DNA from: Paracoccus sp. MA
GTDB lineage: Bacteria; Pseudomonadota; Alphaproteobacteria; Rhodobacterales; Rhodobacteraceae
Length of the DNA stretch: 64,000 bases
Assembly (NCBI RefSeq): GCF_020990385.1
Contig: NZ_CP087598.1
Location: 1,160,001-1,224,000 of the forward strand
Direction: 5' to 3'
Part shown: piece by piece, positions 26,127-34,380 of the stretch
Layout: every line of letters begins with the position of its first letter
How positions within the stretch are numbered: position 1 is the first letter of the stretch
Position numbers and translations under genes: made by a program
The notes under the pieces: model-generated
Told to the model about the DNA's origin: nothing
Databases searched by the model: none
What the model saw: only the letters and a program-made list of their open reading frames with translations

Positions 26127-26155
26127 TTGACCTTCCGCCAATCCCTCTCTATATC
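26127..26155 (+). promoter_or_regulatory. Sigma-70-type promoter for the four-cysteine protein
   Basis: A TTGACC -35 box (26127-26132) and a TATATC -10 box (26150-26155) are separated by 17 bp, close to the bacterial consensus and rare in this GC-rich window. Transcription would start near 26162, giving a leader of about 65 nt that contains repeated CCAGCCAG words before an AGGAGA ribosome-binding site. Confidence 0.6.
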
Positions 26156-26226
26156 CGGCTCAAGGTCGCCAGCCAGCGGAAAGCCAGCCAGCCACCACAG
26201 GACCCAGCCAGACAGGAGAAACCAAC

Positions 26227-26424
26227 ATGGCAAAGACCGCTTGCAACGCCTGCGCGTTCTATGAGGATCACGTCGCCAACTCCGCCAGCACGCTTTCGGA
26301 TTCCGGCCTGTGCCGCGCCAACCCGCCGGTCACCCAGAAGGATGCGGATACCAGGGGCTATTGGCCGGTCGTCAAGTCGAACGACTGGTGCGGACAGTTC
26401 GCCACCAGCTTCGCGGCCGAGTGA
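26227..26424 (+). CDS. Small four-cysteine protein, unknown function
   Basis: A 65-residue cytoplasmic protein with four cysteines: Cys6 and Cys9 as CNAC, Cys29 in GLCRANPP and Cys55 in DWCGQF. The pattern C-x2-C...C-R-x2-P-P...W-P-x-V...D-W-C-G recurs in small uncharacterised bacterial proteins and suggests a bound metal or Fe-S cluster; that is inference. An AGGAGA ribosome-binding site 8 bp before the ATG, a near-consensus promoter and a downstream terminator make it a monocistronic, probably well-expressed gene. No signal peptide or membrane segment is seen. Confidence 0.85.
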   Translation: MAKTACNACAFYEDHVANSASTLSDSGLCRANPPVTQKDADTRGYWPVVKSNDWCGQFATSFAAE

Positions 26425-26444
26425 AGCGTCGCCACCGACGTTGC

Positions 26445-26467
26445 AAGGCAGCCTCCGGGCTGCCTTT
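26445..26467 (+). terminator. Rho-independent terminator after the four-cysteine gene
   Basis: AAGGCAGCC-TCCG-GGCTGCCTTT: a nine-pair stem (including A-T closures) with a UCCG tetraloop and a short T run, 20 bp after the stop codon. Confidence 0.8.
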
Positions 26468-26783
26468 GGCGTTTCGGGGTCGTGCACCGACCCCGTCCAT
26501 CTCGGCACGGCAGGCCGGATCGGCGGCGTCGGTCAGATTCGCTGGCTGAAGGTGGGGATGGGCGTGACGCGCCGCACGGTGATGAACTGGATCGCAGCCG
26601 GGCGGATCGAAAGCAGCCGGCACGGGCAGCCGTCCTGGTGCGCTCACGGCCCTGCGACAGATCGCGCGGGCGGGGCAGGGGCTGGCTCTGATCCATTCCA
26701 GCGCGTGGCGCATCCGCATCACTCACGACCGCAATCGGCAGCAGCCAACCGCAGACATAAAGGCGGGCATGATGGCGGGCATG
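26468..26783 (+). other. Possible remnant of a helix-turn-helix protein
   Basis: No intact gene is supported. An ATG at 26558 begins MGVTRRTVMNWIAAGRIES, which looks like the helix-turn-helix of excisionase or MerR-like proteins, but the frame then becomes arbitrary. About 80 bp on, a different frame reads LTALRQIARAGQGLALIHSS, as if a frameshift had occurred. A terminator at 26784-26805 in the same orientation supports a former or still-used transcription unit. It could equally be a short non-coding RNA or chance. Confidence 0.25.
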
Positions 26784-26805
26784 CCGCCGAATGGCGGTTT
26801 TTCTT
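26784..26805 (+). terminator. Rho-independent terminator before tRNA-Ser
   Basis: CCGCC-GAAT-GGCGG followed by TTTTTCTT: a five- to six-pair stem, four-base loop and a strong T run on the plus strand. No intact plus-strand gene precedes it within 300 bp except the four-cysteine gene, which has its own terminator. Confidence 0.7.
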
Positions 26806-26823
26806 ATAAATATCAATTGATTA

Positions 26824-26911
<88 letters not shown>

Positions 26912-27035
26912 GCATCAAGCCCCCAGGCCGGCGCTCCTGCCGGGCAAGGCATGGCAACGGCTTGCCGCTTGCGACGTTCACAGACCCGACATGAAACCGG
27001 AAGTCAAGCCTGCGCGTCGGCCCGGATGCGGCGTG

Positions 27036-28376
27036 CTAGCGCGCCCCCTTCGGCAAAGCCGGAATGCCCGGCAGGCACAGGGCCGCGCAAAGCCCGCCCA
27101 GGGCCGAACGCTCAAGCGCCAGCCTGCCGCCGTGCAACGCCGCAAGGTCGGCGACGATGGCTAGGCCGAGCCCGCTGCCGGGCGGGCCGGCCTCGTCCAG
27201 ACGGGTGCCGCGGGTCAGAGCCCGCGCGTGATCCGCATCCGACATGCCGGGCCCGTCATCCTCGATCAGCAGGCGCAGCCGCTCGCCCTCGGAAAGGGCG
27301 GTGATGCGGACCCGGCGCGAGGCCCATTTCACCGCGTTCTCGACCAGGTTGCCGATCATCTCCTCAAGATCCTGCCGCTCGCCGGCGAAGGCGGGGTCCG
27401 CTTCGGCCCGGATCTCGACCTGCAAGCCTGCCTCGCGGATCGGGCCGCCCAGCACCAGCAGGATGTCCCGGATCACCGGGACGACCGGAGTATGCTGGCC
27501 CAGCAGGCGCGGCGCGGCCGAACTGCGGGCACGGCGCAGATGCCAGCCGATCTGCCGGTCCATGCGCGCGATCAGCGCATGGCCGGGATGATCGGCCGGC
27601 AGGGCATTGTCCAGCGCCGCCAGCGGCGTCTTGAGCGAATGCGCCAGGTTGCCCACATGCTCGCGCGAGCGGGCGAGGACGGCGCGGTTCTGTTGCAGCA
27701 GCCCGTTGATCTCGGCGGCCACGGGGCGCAGCTCGGCCACGCCGGGCAGGGGCAGCGCCTCGGCCCGGCCGGCGCGGATGTCGCGGAGGTCGCGGCCGAG
27801 CCGGTCGAGGCTGCGCAGCCCCGCCGCCACCTGCAGAAGGCTGGCCAGCGCCAGCGCCAGCCCCAGCACGGCGAGCGAGACCGCCAGCGGCCGGCGCAGC
27901 CGCGCCATGGCGGCGTCGATCTCGGCCCGCGGCGCGGTGACGGTCACGGCCAGCGCCGAGGCGGAATCGGGCAGGGTGAAGGCGTGGCGCGCCACCCGCA
28001 GCGGCTCGCCCGCGGGGCCAAGGCCGGGGCCGCCCTGAAAATCCGCCTCGGGCGGGTTCAGCACATTGTCGAAGAGCGAGGGCGATTTCGCCACCACCTG
28101 GCCGTCCTGGGTCAATTGCCAGAACCAGCCCGAAAGCGGCATCTCGAAACGCGGATCGGCGGGCGCGGGACCGGCCGCCAGCCGGCCGTCGGCGCCGATC
28201 GTGGCGCCCGCGATCAGCGCGTCGGCCACCGCCTCGGTCTCGGCGTCGAAGCGGCCGGTGATGAAATCCTCGAGGATCGCGGCGATGGCCAGATAGCCCG
28301 CGACCAGCGCCACCCCGGTCAGCGGCGCCGCCAGCCCGATCAGCCGGGCGCGGATCGAATCGCGCGGCAGGATCAA
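27036..28376 (-). CDS. Sensor histidine kinase (PhoQ-like)
   Basis: A 446-residue kinase. Two membrane helices (about residues 13-35 and 165-188) flank a periplasmic sensor domain of roughly 130 residues. H-box VGNLAHSLKTPLAAL, N-box EMIGNLVENAVKWASR, G1 LIEDDGPGM and G2 GPPGSGLGLAIVADLAALHGG are intact. The start is TTG at 28376 overlapping the regulator stop (TTGA). It pairs with the OmpR-type regulator upstream and a PepSY protein heading the operon, an arrangement reminiscent of PhoP/PhoQ-like and feuP/feuQ-like envelope-stress systems; the signal is not known. The opgG-opgH-opgC cluster follows nearby, and FeuPQ-type systems control periplasmic glucan export in rhizobia, so a link is possible. 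Confidence 0.93.
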   Translation of the reverse strand: MILPRDSIRARLIGLAAPLTGVALVAGYLAIAAILEDFITGRFDAETEAVADALIAGATIGADGRLAAGPAPADPRFEMPLSGWFWQLTQDGQVVAKSPSLFDNVLNPPEADFQGGPGLGPAGEPLRVARHAFTLPDSASALAVTVTAPRAEIDAAMARLRRPLAVSLAVLGLALALASLLQVAAGLRSLDRLGRDLRDIRAGRAEALPLPGVAELRPVAAEINGLLQQNRAVLARSREHVGNLAHSLKTPLAALDNALPADHPGHALIARMDRQIGWHLRRARSSAAPRLLGQHTPVVPVIRDILLVLGGPIREAGLQVEIRAEADPAFAGERQDLEEMIGNLVENAVKWASRRVRITALSEGERLRLLIEDDGPGMSDADHARALTRGTRLDEAGPPGSGLGLAIVADLAALHGGRLALERSALGGLCAALCLPGIPALPKGAR

Positions 28377-29035
28377 GCGTCGGCCCTCAGCACATAGCCC
28401 TCGCCGCGCCGGGTCTCGATCAGCCCGTCGCCGATCTTCCTGCGCAGCCGGCCGATCACCACCTCGATGGACTTGAAGTCGCGGTCGGCGGCGGAATCGT
28501 AGAGGTGATCCGACAGCTCGCTGCGGCTGACCACGCGGTTCTGGTGATGGATCAGATAGGCGAGGATGCGGGTCTCGAATGCGGTCAGCTTCAGCGCCAG
28601 CCCGTTGCGGGTGATGACCCCCAGCTGGGTGTCGAGCCGCAGCGGCCCGGCCTTGATCACCGCCTGCGCATGGCCGGCGGCGCGGCGCACCAGGGTCTGG
28701 GCGCGGATCACCACCTCTTCCAGCCGGAAGGGCTTTACCGCGTAATCGTCCGCGCCGGCGCGGAACCCCGCCACCTTGTCGGTCCAGTCGCCGCGCGCGG
28801 TCAGGATCAGCACCGGCATGGTCACGCCGCCCTCGCGCCAGCGGGTCAGCACCTCGATGCCGGGCAGGCCGGGCAGGCCGAGGTCGAGAATCGCCAGGTC
28901 ATAGGTCTCGGTCGAGCCGAGGAACTCGCCCTGCGTGCCGTCGGCGGCGATGTCGCAGGCGAAGCCGCCGTCGCGCATGGCGGCGGCCAGCTGCGAGGAC
29001 AGCGTCGGGTCATCCTCGACGATCAGGCATTTCAT
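28373..29035 (-). CDS. OmpR/PhoP-family response regulator
   Basis: A 220-residue regulator starting MKCLIVEDDPTLSSQL. Receiver: acidic pocket VEDD, phosphoacceptor Asp in LAILDLGLPG, Thr in LILTARG and Lys in YAVKPF. C-terminal winged helix: LKLTAFETRILAYLIHHQNRVVSRSEL and the recognition helix in SIEVVIGRLRRKI. ATG at 29035 fits the family; an in-frame ATG nine bases earlier adds MPA. The start lies inside three tandem 14-bp repeats, each of which supplies an ATG (see repeat). Likely regulates the divergent promoter region at 29450-29578. Confidence 0.94.
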   Translation of the reverse strand: MKCLIVEDDPTLSSQLAAAMRDGGFACDIAADGTQGEFLGSTETYDLAILDLGLPGLPGIEVLTRWREGGVTMPVLILTARGDWTDKVAGFRAGADDYAVKPFRLEEVVIRAQTLVRRAAGHAQAVIKAGPLRLDTQLGVITRNGLALKLTAFETRILAYLIHHQNRVVSRSELSDHLYDSAADRDFKSIEVVIGRLRRKIGDGLIETRRGEGYVLRADA

Positions 29036-29066
29036 GGCAGGCATTTCATGGCAGGCACTTCATGGT
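29025..29066. repeat. Three tandem 14-bp repeats spanning the response-regulator start
   Basis: The unit AGGCATTTCATGGC occurs perfectly at 29025-29038 and 29039-29052, and with two changes at 29053-29066. On the minus strand each unit carries an ATG. The outer two ATGs open five-codon frames, MKCLP, whose TGA overlaps the next ATG. The chain runs from the stop of the PepSY gene (29060) to the regulator ATG (29035) by successive ATGA overlaps. The unit length is not a multiple of three, so copy number changes the reading relation. Confidence 0.9.
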
Positions 29067-29449
29067 TTCGGACCCTTCCGGCGGGCATCGGTCAGCCCGG
29101 CCCCCGCCACTTCCAGGAAATCGCCGCGATGCGCGTCCAGCCGGATCAGCAGCACGTCGCGTTTCGGCGTCAGCAGGCGCAGCTCGTGCACCAGCACCAC
29201 GCCGCGGGCGCGCTCCTCGGCGCGGGGCGGCACGATGCGCGCGGCGATCAGCCGGCCGCGGAACCGTTCGGCGACGATCTCGGCGGCGCGGTGCAGCGGC
29301 AGGATGCGGAGATCGCGCCGCTCCAGACTTTCGAACTCGGGCGCCCAGTCCTCGGGCCATGGCGGGCCGCGGTCGTGGCGCTCCTCGGCCAGCGCCGGCA
29401 GGGCCAGCACGGCGGCAAGGGGCAGGGACAGGATGCGCATACGGTTCAT
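29060..29449 (-). CDS. Periplasmic PepSY-domain protein
   Basis: A 129-residue exported protein. The Sec signal peptide is about residues 1-21 (PLAAVLALPALAEE). The mature part holds a single PepSY domain: ILPLHRAAEIVAERFRGRLIAARIVP, then VHELRLLTPKRDVLLIRLDAHRGDFLEV (about residues 50-120). PepSY domains are thought to inhibit or sense periplasmic proteases or ligands. It heads an operon with the PhoP/PhoQ-like pair; its stop overlaps the first repeat mini-ORF, tying its translation to the regulator's. It may act as an accessory sensor for the kinase; that is inferred from position. Confidence 0.88.
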   Translation of the reverse strand: MNRMRILSLPLAAVLALPALAEERHDRGPPWPEDWAPEFESLERRDLRILPLHRAAEIVAERFRGRLIAARIVPPRAEERARGVVLVHELRLLTPKRDVLLIRLDAHRGDFLEVAGAGLTDARRKGPKP

Positions 29450-29471
29450 CGCCCCTATCTAATGGGCGAAA

Positions 29472-29510
29472 TCCAAACGAAAGCCAAACGGGTCGTTGGC
29501 ATTCGGTTGG
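29472..29510. promoter_or_regulatory. Candidate OmpR-family operator between divergent PepSY genes
   Basis: Two CCAAACG words, 11 bp apart centre to centre, lie on the plus strand (29473-29490); two CAAC/CCAAC words about 11 bp apart lie on the minus strand just beyond (29494-29510, CGTTGGCATTCGGTTGG). Direct repeats at one helical turn are the usual site for PhoP/OmpR dimers. The region controls both the PepSY-kinase operon and the divergent PepSY-like gene, so autoregulation is plausible. Confidence 0.5.
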
Positions 29511-29578
29511 TCGGGCGGCGGCTATCAAGCGATTCGTCCGGGGCCGCTGAAGATGCCCCGAGAAGGAAGGAACCAGAG

Positions 29579-30463
29579 ATGAGCAGAACATTCTCGACCT
29601 CGATCGCGCTTTCGGCGCTGCTGGCCGTGCTGTCGGCGCCGGTGCTTGCGCAGGAGACGCCGCCGGCGGCACCGCCCGCCGCCGAGGCGCCGGCCCCGGT
29701 GGCCCTGCCGCAGGCGCTGCAGGACGCGGGGCTTGGCGACGTGACCAGCAAGCGCGGACCGCGCGGCAGCACAAGGATCGAGGGCAAGCTGGCCGACGGC
29801 ACGCAGATCGACGCCATGCTGGACGCCGAAGGCCAGCTGCGCGGCCTGCGCGCCCGTGGCGAGGACGCCTTGCCGCAGGCGCTGATCGATCAGCTCGTGC
29901 CGCAAGCCGTGCGCGACAGCGCGGTCTTCGGCGAGCTGGGCACCCTGCAGGCGGTGTTCTCGGGCGAGCGCGGCGTGATGCTGGCGGGCCGGGACGGCGA
30001 CAAGAACAAGGTCCGCGCCGCCTTTGCCCAGGACGGCACGCTGCTGCGCTTTGGCCGCGGCGATGCCGATCGCGGCGAACGGCATGGCAAGCGCCATGAC
30101 GACCGGCGGGACAAGGGCTTCCATCACCGCGGCCATGACCGGCGCGAGGGTCATCGCGACCGGCACCAGGGCCCGCGCGGGGATCGCGGCGGCGAACGGC
30201 CCGCGCCGGGCCGCGACATGCCGCCGGCGCCCGCCGGGACCGCGCCCGAGGCGCCCGCGCCGCAGCAGCAGGGTGCGCTGTCCCCCGTCCAGCTTGACCG
30301 GGGCGAACTGCGCATGGCGCTGACCTCGGCCGGCTACAGCCGCATCGGCGAGATCATGCAGGACGGTCCGCGCGTCGTGGCCCTGGCCGTGAACCCCGAA
30401 GGCGAGCCGGTCGCGGTCGAACTGAACCCGCGCGGACAGGTGATGCGGGAAATCAACCGTTAA
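29579..30463 (+). CDS. Secreted PepSY-like protein with a His/Arg-rich central segment
   Basis: A 294-residue exported protein. Signal peptide residues 1-24 (SAPVLAQ). After a Pro/Ala linker, a PepSY-like domain spans about 43-90 (ALPQALQDAGLGDVTSKRG; GKLADGTQIDAMLDAEGQLRG). Residues 165-205 are a His/Arg/Asp/Gly-rich stretch (for example KGFHHRGHDRREGHRDRH) that could bind metal or polyanion, followed by a Pro/Ala linker and a second PepSY-like unit at the C-terminus (ELRMALTSAGYSRIGEIMQDG...ELNPRGQVMREI). ATG at 29579 follows GAAGGAAGG. It is divergent from the PepSY-regulator-kinase operon and probably part of the same regulon. Function unknown. Confidence 0.85.
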   Translation: MSRTFSTSIALSALLAVLSAPVLAQETPPAAPPAAEAPAPVALPQALQDAGLGDVTSKRGPRGSTRIEGKLADGTQIDAMLDAEGQLRGLRARGEDALPQALIDQLVPQAVRDSAVFGELGTLQAVFSGERGVMLAGRDGDKNKVRAAFAQDGTLLRFGRGDADRGERHGKRHDDRRDKGFHHRGHDRREGHRDRHQGPRGDRGGERPAPGRDMPPAPAGTAPEAPAPQQQGALSPVQLDRGELRMALTSAGYSRIGEIMQDGPRVVALAVNPEGEPVAVELNPRGQVMREINR

Positions 30464-30482
30464 GGCAGGATACGGGCAAGAC

Positions 30483-30513
30483 GGGCCGCGCGGGCTTTCC
30501 GGCGCGGCCCTTT
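30483..30513 (+). terminator. Rho-independent terminator after the PepSY-like gene
   Basis: GGGCCGCGC and GCGCGGCCC form a perfect nine-pair stem with a 10-base loop, followed by TTT. It lies 20 bp after the stop and separates this gene from opgG. Confidence 0.75.
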
Positions 30514-30643
30514 CCCGCGCGTTTTCGATCAACTCTCGGCAAGAGCCTGCCTTTCGACGCGAAAAGGCTTGCCTGATCCGCGCGGCAATGCGAAATCCCC
30601 CCGGAATTTCCGGGCTTTTCCGCCCGAAGAATGGGGTCGGTCG

Positions 30644-32236
30644 ATGCGTCGTCGCGAATTTGTCATCTCTGCCGGAGCGGCCATGACGGCCGTCAGCGCG
30701 CTGTCTTCCTCGCTGGGGGCGGCCCTGGCGCAGGAAAGCCCCGAAGCCCCGCCGGAACCCGCCGCCGAGCCGGTCGAGACGGTCGAGACGGTCGAGGAGG
30801 CCGCGCCCTTCGGCTTCGAGAACGTGGTGGAGATGGCCCGGGACCTGGCCGCCAAGCCCTATGAATATCGCGATGCCGAGCTGGTCGGCAGTTTCGCCAA
30901 CCTGACCTATGACCAGTATCGCGGCATCCGCTTCCGCCGCGACCGCGATCCCTGGGCCGGCAGCCGCGACTTCGCGCTGGACCTGCTGCCGCCCGGCGCC
31001 ATCTTCCACGAGCCGGTGGATATCAGCCTGGTCGACGAAGGCGTGGTGATCCCGGTGCGCTTCGATCCGCACATGTTCGACTTCGACCCGGCGCAATTCC
31101 CCGACGGCGTGGATTACGAGACGCTGGGCAGCATGGGCTGGTCGGGATTTCGCCTGCGCGCGCCGCTGAACCGCCCCGACGTCATGGACGAGATCGCGGT
31201 CTTTCAGGGGGCGAGCTATTTCCGCGCCGTGGCCCGCGGCACGCTTTACGGGCTGTCGGCGCGCGGGCTGGCCATCGGCACCGGCAGTGCCGAGGGCGAG
31301 GAATTCCCGCTGTTCCGCGGCTTCTGGATCCACAAGCCCGCCTCGCAGGACCGCTCGGTGCTGGTCCATGCGCTCCTGGACAGCCGCTCGGTCTCGGGCG
31401 CCTTCCAGTTCCGCATCATTCCCGGCGCCGAGACGGTGTTCAACACTCGGGTGGCGCTGTTCCCGCGCCAGGACATGCGCAATGTCGGCATCGCGCCGCT
31501 GACCTCGATGTATTGGTTCGGGCCGACCGACCGGTCGCGCGTGGACGATTACCGCCCCGCCGTGCATGACAGCGACGGGCTGCAGATGCTGACCGGCAGC
31601 GAGCAGCGGCTGTGGCGGGTGCTGTCGGGGCACAGCACGCTGCAGATCTCGGCCTTCATGGACAATGATCCGCTGGGCTTCGGCCTTGCGCAGCGGGCGC
31701 GCGACTTCGAATCCTACAAGGATGCCGAGGCGCGCTATGAAAAGCGGCCCTCGGCCTGGATCGCGCCGCAGGACGACTGGGGCAAGGGCACGGTCACGCT
31801 GGTCGAGATCCCGGTCGAGAACGAGTTCAACGACAACATCGTCTCGTTCTGGCAGCCGGCCGACACGCTGCGCAAGGGCAATCGCTACGATTTCGACTAC
31901 ATTCTTACCTTTGCGGCGGAAGTGCCTGACCGGGCGCCGATTTCCCGCGTGATCGAGACGATGTCGGGCAAGGCGGTCAACAATGCCAATGCCCGGACCT
32001 ATATCGTCGATTTCGATCTGGATCTCTTCGGCTCGGAGGACCCGGTGCCGCAGCTGCGCGCCTCGGCCGGCCGCATCGGCCACAGCTATCTGCTGCGCCT
32101 GCCCGAACAGGGGCGGATGCGGCTGGCCTTCGAATACCTGCCCGAGGGCGCCAGGCTGGCCGATCTCTCGGCGGTTCTGAACGGCCCCAACGGGCCGCTC
32201 AGCGAAACCTGGATCGCCCGTTGGACCCGCGAGTGA
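30644..32236 (+). CDS. opgG: Periplasmic glucan biosynthesis protein OpgG/OpgD (MdoG domain)
   Basis: A 530-residue periplasmic protein of the MdoG family, needed to build osmoregulated periplasmic glucans. The N-terminus MRRREFVISAGAAM is a twin-arginine-type signal, as in Escherichia coli OpgD rather than OpgG. An acidic linker with a VETVETVEEA repeat follows (about residues 27-50). The MdoG core has ENVVEMARDLAAKPYEYRDAELVG, YDQYRGIRFRRDRDPW and LTSMYWFGPTDRS. Start at 30644 was chosen for the Tat motif. It overlaps opgH by 4 bp (GTGA). A G-type or D-type activity cannot be separated by sequence alone. Confidence 0.93.
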   Translation: MRRREFVISAGAAMTAVSALSSSLGAALAQESPEAPPEPAAEPVETVETVEEAAPFGFENVVEMARDLAAKPYEYRDAELVGSFANLTYDQYRGIRFRRDRDPWAGSRDFALDLLPPGAIFHEPVDISLVDEGVVIPVRFDPHMFDFDPAQFPDGVDYETLGSMGWSGFRLRAPLNRPDVMDEIAVFQGASYFRAVARGTLYGLSARGLAIGTGSAEGEEFPLFRGFWIHKPASQDRSVLVHALLDSRSVSGAFQFRIIPGAETVFNTRVALFPRQDMRNVGIAPLTSMYWFGPTDRSRVDDYRPAVHDSDGLQMLTGSEQRLWRVLSGHSTLQISAFMDNDPLGFGLAQRARDFESYKDAEARYEKRPSAWIAPQDDWGKGTVTLVEIPVENEFNDNIVSFWQPADTLRKGNRYDFDYILTFAAEVPDRAPISRVIETMSGKAVNNANARTYIVDFDLDLFGSEDPVPQLRASAGRIGHSYLLRLPEQGRMRLAFEYLPEGARLADLSAVLNGPNGPLSETWIARWTRE

Positions 32237-34380
32237 GCAGGGTGAGCGCGACATACAGCCCCGGCCCGCTGCCCCTTGCGGCGGAGGAGAGCTGGGAGGC
32301 GCTGGACCTGCCGCAGCCCGAGGGGCCGGCGACGCCGCCCGAGGCGCCGCTGGAGATGCCCGAGCAGGATTTCCGCGGCCGCCCGCCGCAGGGACCGGAC
32401 AGCCGCTGGCCTTCGCCCGGCACCGTCGCGGCGCGGCTGGTGGCCTTCGGCGGCGCGGCGGCGATCGCCTGGATGGGCTGGCGGCAGATGGTGCTGACCT
32501 TCGGCACCAGCACGACCTGGCTGCAATCGGTGCTGCTGGTGCTGTTCGCGCTGACCTTCACCTGGGTCGGCTTTTCCTTCGCCTCGATGCTCGCCGGGCT
32601 TTTCGCGCGGCGGCTGCGCACGCCCGACGGGCCGAACGAGGCCAGGATCGCCGTGATCATGCCGGTCTATCACGAGAACGCGGCGGCCACGACCGGGCTG
32701 CTGGCCGCCCTGGCGCGCGACCTCTATCGCGTCGGGCTGGCCGGGCGGGCCGAGATCTTCGTGCTCTCGGACAGCCGCGAGCCGGGCGCCGTCTTCGAGG
32801 AGATGGCGGCGGTCAGCCGGCTGCGCGACATCTCGCCGGTGCCGGTCTGGTATCGCCGCCGGCGCAGCAATACCGGCCGCAAGGCGGGGAATGTCGGCGA
32901 ATTCGTGCGCCGCTGGGGCGGGCGCTACGACCAGATGGTGGTGCTGGACGCCGACAGCATCCTGGGCGCCGCGACGATCAAGACGCTGTCGGCGCGGATG
33001 AACGCCGACCCGGCCATCGGCCTGATCCAGACCATGCCCATGCTGGTCGGCGGCCAGACCATCTTTGCCCGGCTGACGCAATTCGCCGGCCGCATCTATG
33101 GGCCGGCCATCGCCCGCGGCGTGTCCGCCTGGTCGGGCGACAGCGGCAATTTCTGGGGCCATAACGCCATCATCCGGGTCGCCGCCTTCGCGCAATGCTG
33201 CGGGCTGCCGGAACTGCCCGGCAAGCCGCCCTTCGGCGGCACCATCCTGAGCCACGACTTCGTCGAGGCGGCGCTGCTGCGCCGCGCCGGCTGGAAGGTG
33301 CGGCTGGACCACGACCTGCGCCAGAGCTTCGAGGGCTGCCCGCCCACGCTGCTGGACATGGCCGTGCGCGAGCGTCGCTGGGCGCAGGGCAACCTGCAGC
33401 ATGCGCGGCTGATCTTCTCGCGCGGCTTCGCCTGGATCAGCCGGGTGCATTTCGTCATCGGCATGCTCGGCTTTCTGATGTCGCCGATCTGGCTGGCGAT
33501 GATCCTCGTCGGCCTTGCGCTTTCGGCCAACGTGCTGCTGTCGCGGCCGGATTACTTCCCGCAGACCTATCAGCTGTTCCCGACCTGGCCGACCTTCGAC
33601 CCGGTGCGGATGCTGTGGCTGTTCGTCGCCGCCATGTCCTTCCTGCTGGTGCCGAAATTCATCGCCATCTTTCGCGCCTGGCTGCGGCCGCTGGCCAAGG
33701 ATTCGGGCGGCAACGTGCGGCTTCTGGCCTCGGCCATGTTCGAGATCGTGCTTTCGGCCCTGATCGCGCCGGTGCAGATGCTGATCCAGACCCGGCAGAT
33801 CGCCGAGATCCTGCGCGGCCGCGATTCCGGCTGGGAGGCGCAGGTCCGCGCCGGGCAGATGCCGCCCTGGCGCGTGGTGCTGCGCCGCCATGCCATCCAT
33901 GTCGTCACCGGCACGGCGACGCTTCTGGTGCTGGCCTTCCTGGCGCCCTGGCAGCTGGTCTGGCTGTCGCCGATCCTGGCCGGGCTGATCCTGTCGCCGC
34001 TGACCTCGCGCTGGTCTGCAAGCCCGGTCTTCGGCCGCTGGGCGCGCCGGCAGGGCCTGCTGGTCACCCCCGAAGAGCGCGAGCCGCCCGAACTGCTGAC
34101 CGCCGCCAATGCGCTGGACTTCCGCATCGGCGGCATGCTGCCGCGCGAGGGGCTGGGCCAGCTGGGCCGCGACCCGGCGCTTCGCGCCCGCATCATGGCG
34201 CTGCTGCCCGAGGCGCCGCGCACCCCCATCGCCGAGCGGCTGGACGCGATCTCGGCCGAGGCCAAGATCGGGCATGCCGGCTCTCAGGCCCAGGCGCTGA
34301 GCTTTCTCAGCCCGGCCGAGCAATTGGCGCTGATCGAGAACCGCGCGCTGATCGAGGCCTTCGCAAGGCTGCCGCAATGA
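32233..34380 (+). CDS. opgH: Glucan biosynthesis glucosyltransferase H
   Basis: A 715-residue inner-membrane family 2 glycosyltransferase that polymerises beta-glucose from UDP-glucose for periplasmic glucans. A cytoplasmic N-terminus is followed by two helices (about residues 70-125), the GT2 domain ([26 protein letters not shown] with the DxD-type motif; [10 protein letters not shown]; catalytic [13 protein letters not shown] of the QxxRW type), then several C-terminal helices. GTG at 32233 overlapping the opgG stop is the preferred start; TTG at 32221 or GTG at 32242 are alternatives. It overlaps opgC by ATGA. Confidence 0.94.
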   Translation: MSRVSATYSPGPLPLAAEESWEALDLPQPEGPATPPEAPLEMPEQDFRGRPPQGPDSRWPSPGTVAARLVAFGGAAAIAWMGWRQMVLTFGTSTTWLQSVLLVLFALTFTWVGFSFASMLAGLFARRLRTPDGPNEARIAVIMPVYHENAAATTGLLAALARDLYRVGLAGRAEIFVLSDSREPGAVFEEMAAVSRLRDISPVPVWYRRRRSNTGRKAGNVGEFVRRWGGRYDQMVVLDADSILGAATIKTLSARMNADPAIGLIQTMPMLVGGQTIFARLTQFAGRIYGPAIARGVSAWSGDSGNFWGHNAIIRVAAFAQCCGLPELPGKPPFGGTILSHDFVEAALLRRAGWKVRLDHDLRQSFEGCPPTLLDMAVRERRWAQGNLQHARLIFSRGFAWISRVHFVIGMLGFLMSPIWLAMILVGLALSANVLLSRPDYFPQTYQLFPTWPTFDPVRMLWLFVAAMSFLLVPKFIAIFRAWLRPLAKDSGGNVRLLASAMFEIVLSALIAPVQMLIQTRQIAEILRGRDSGWEAQVRAGQMPPWRVVLRRHAIHVVTGTATLLVLAFLAPWQLVWLSPILAGLILSPLTSRWSASPVFGRWARRQGLLVTPEEREPPELLTAANALDFRIGGMLPREGLGQLGRDPALRARIMALLPEAPRTPIAERLDAISAEAKIGHAGSQAQALSFLSPAEQLALIENRALIEAFARLPQ

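Noticed and set aside
26812..26821. ATCAATTGAT palindrome resembling an FNR half-pair
   Set aside because: An FNR box is TTGAT-N4-ATCAA; here the halves are in the opposite order with no gap, and it is at a tRNA 3' end.
29525..32254. 909-codon minus-strand frame
   Set aside because: Antisense of the PepSY-like gene and opgG, both of which have clear families; composition is shadow-like.
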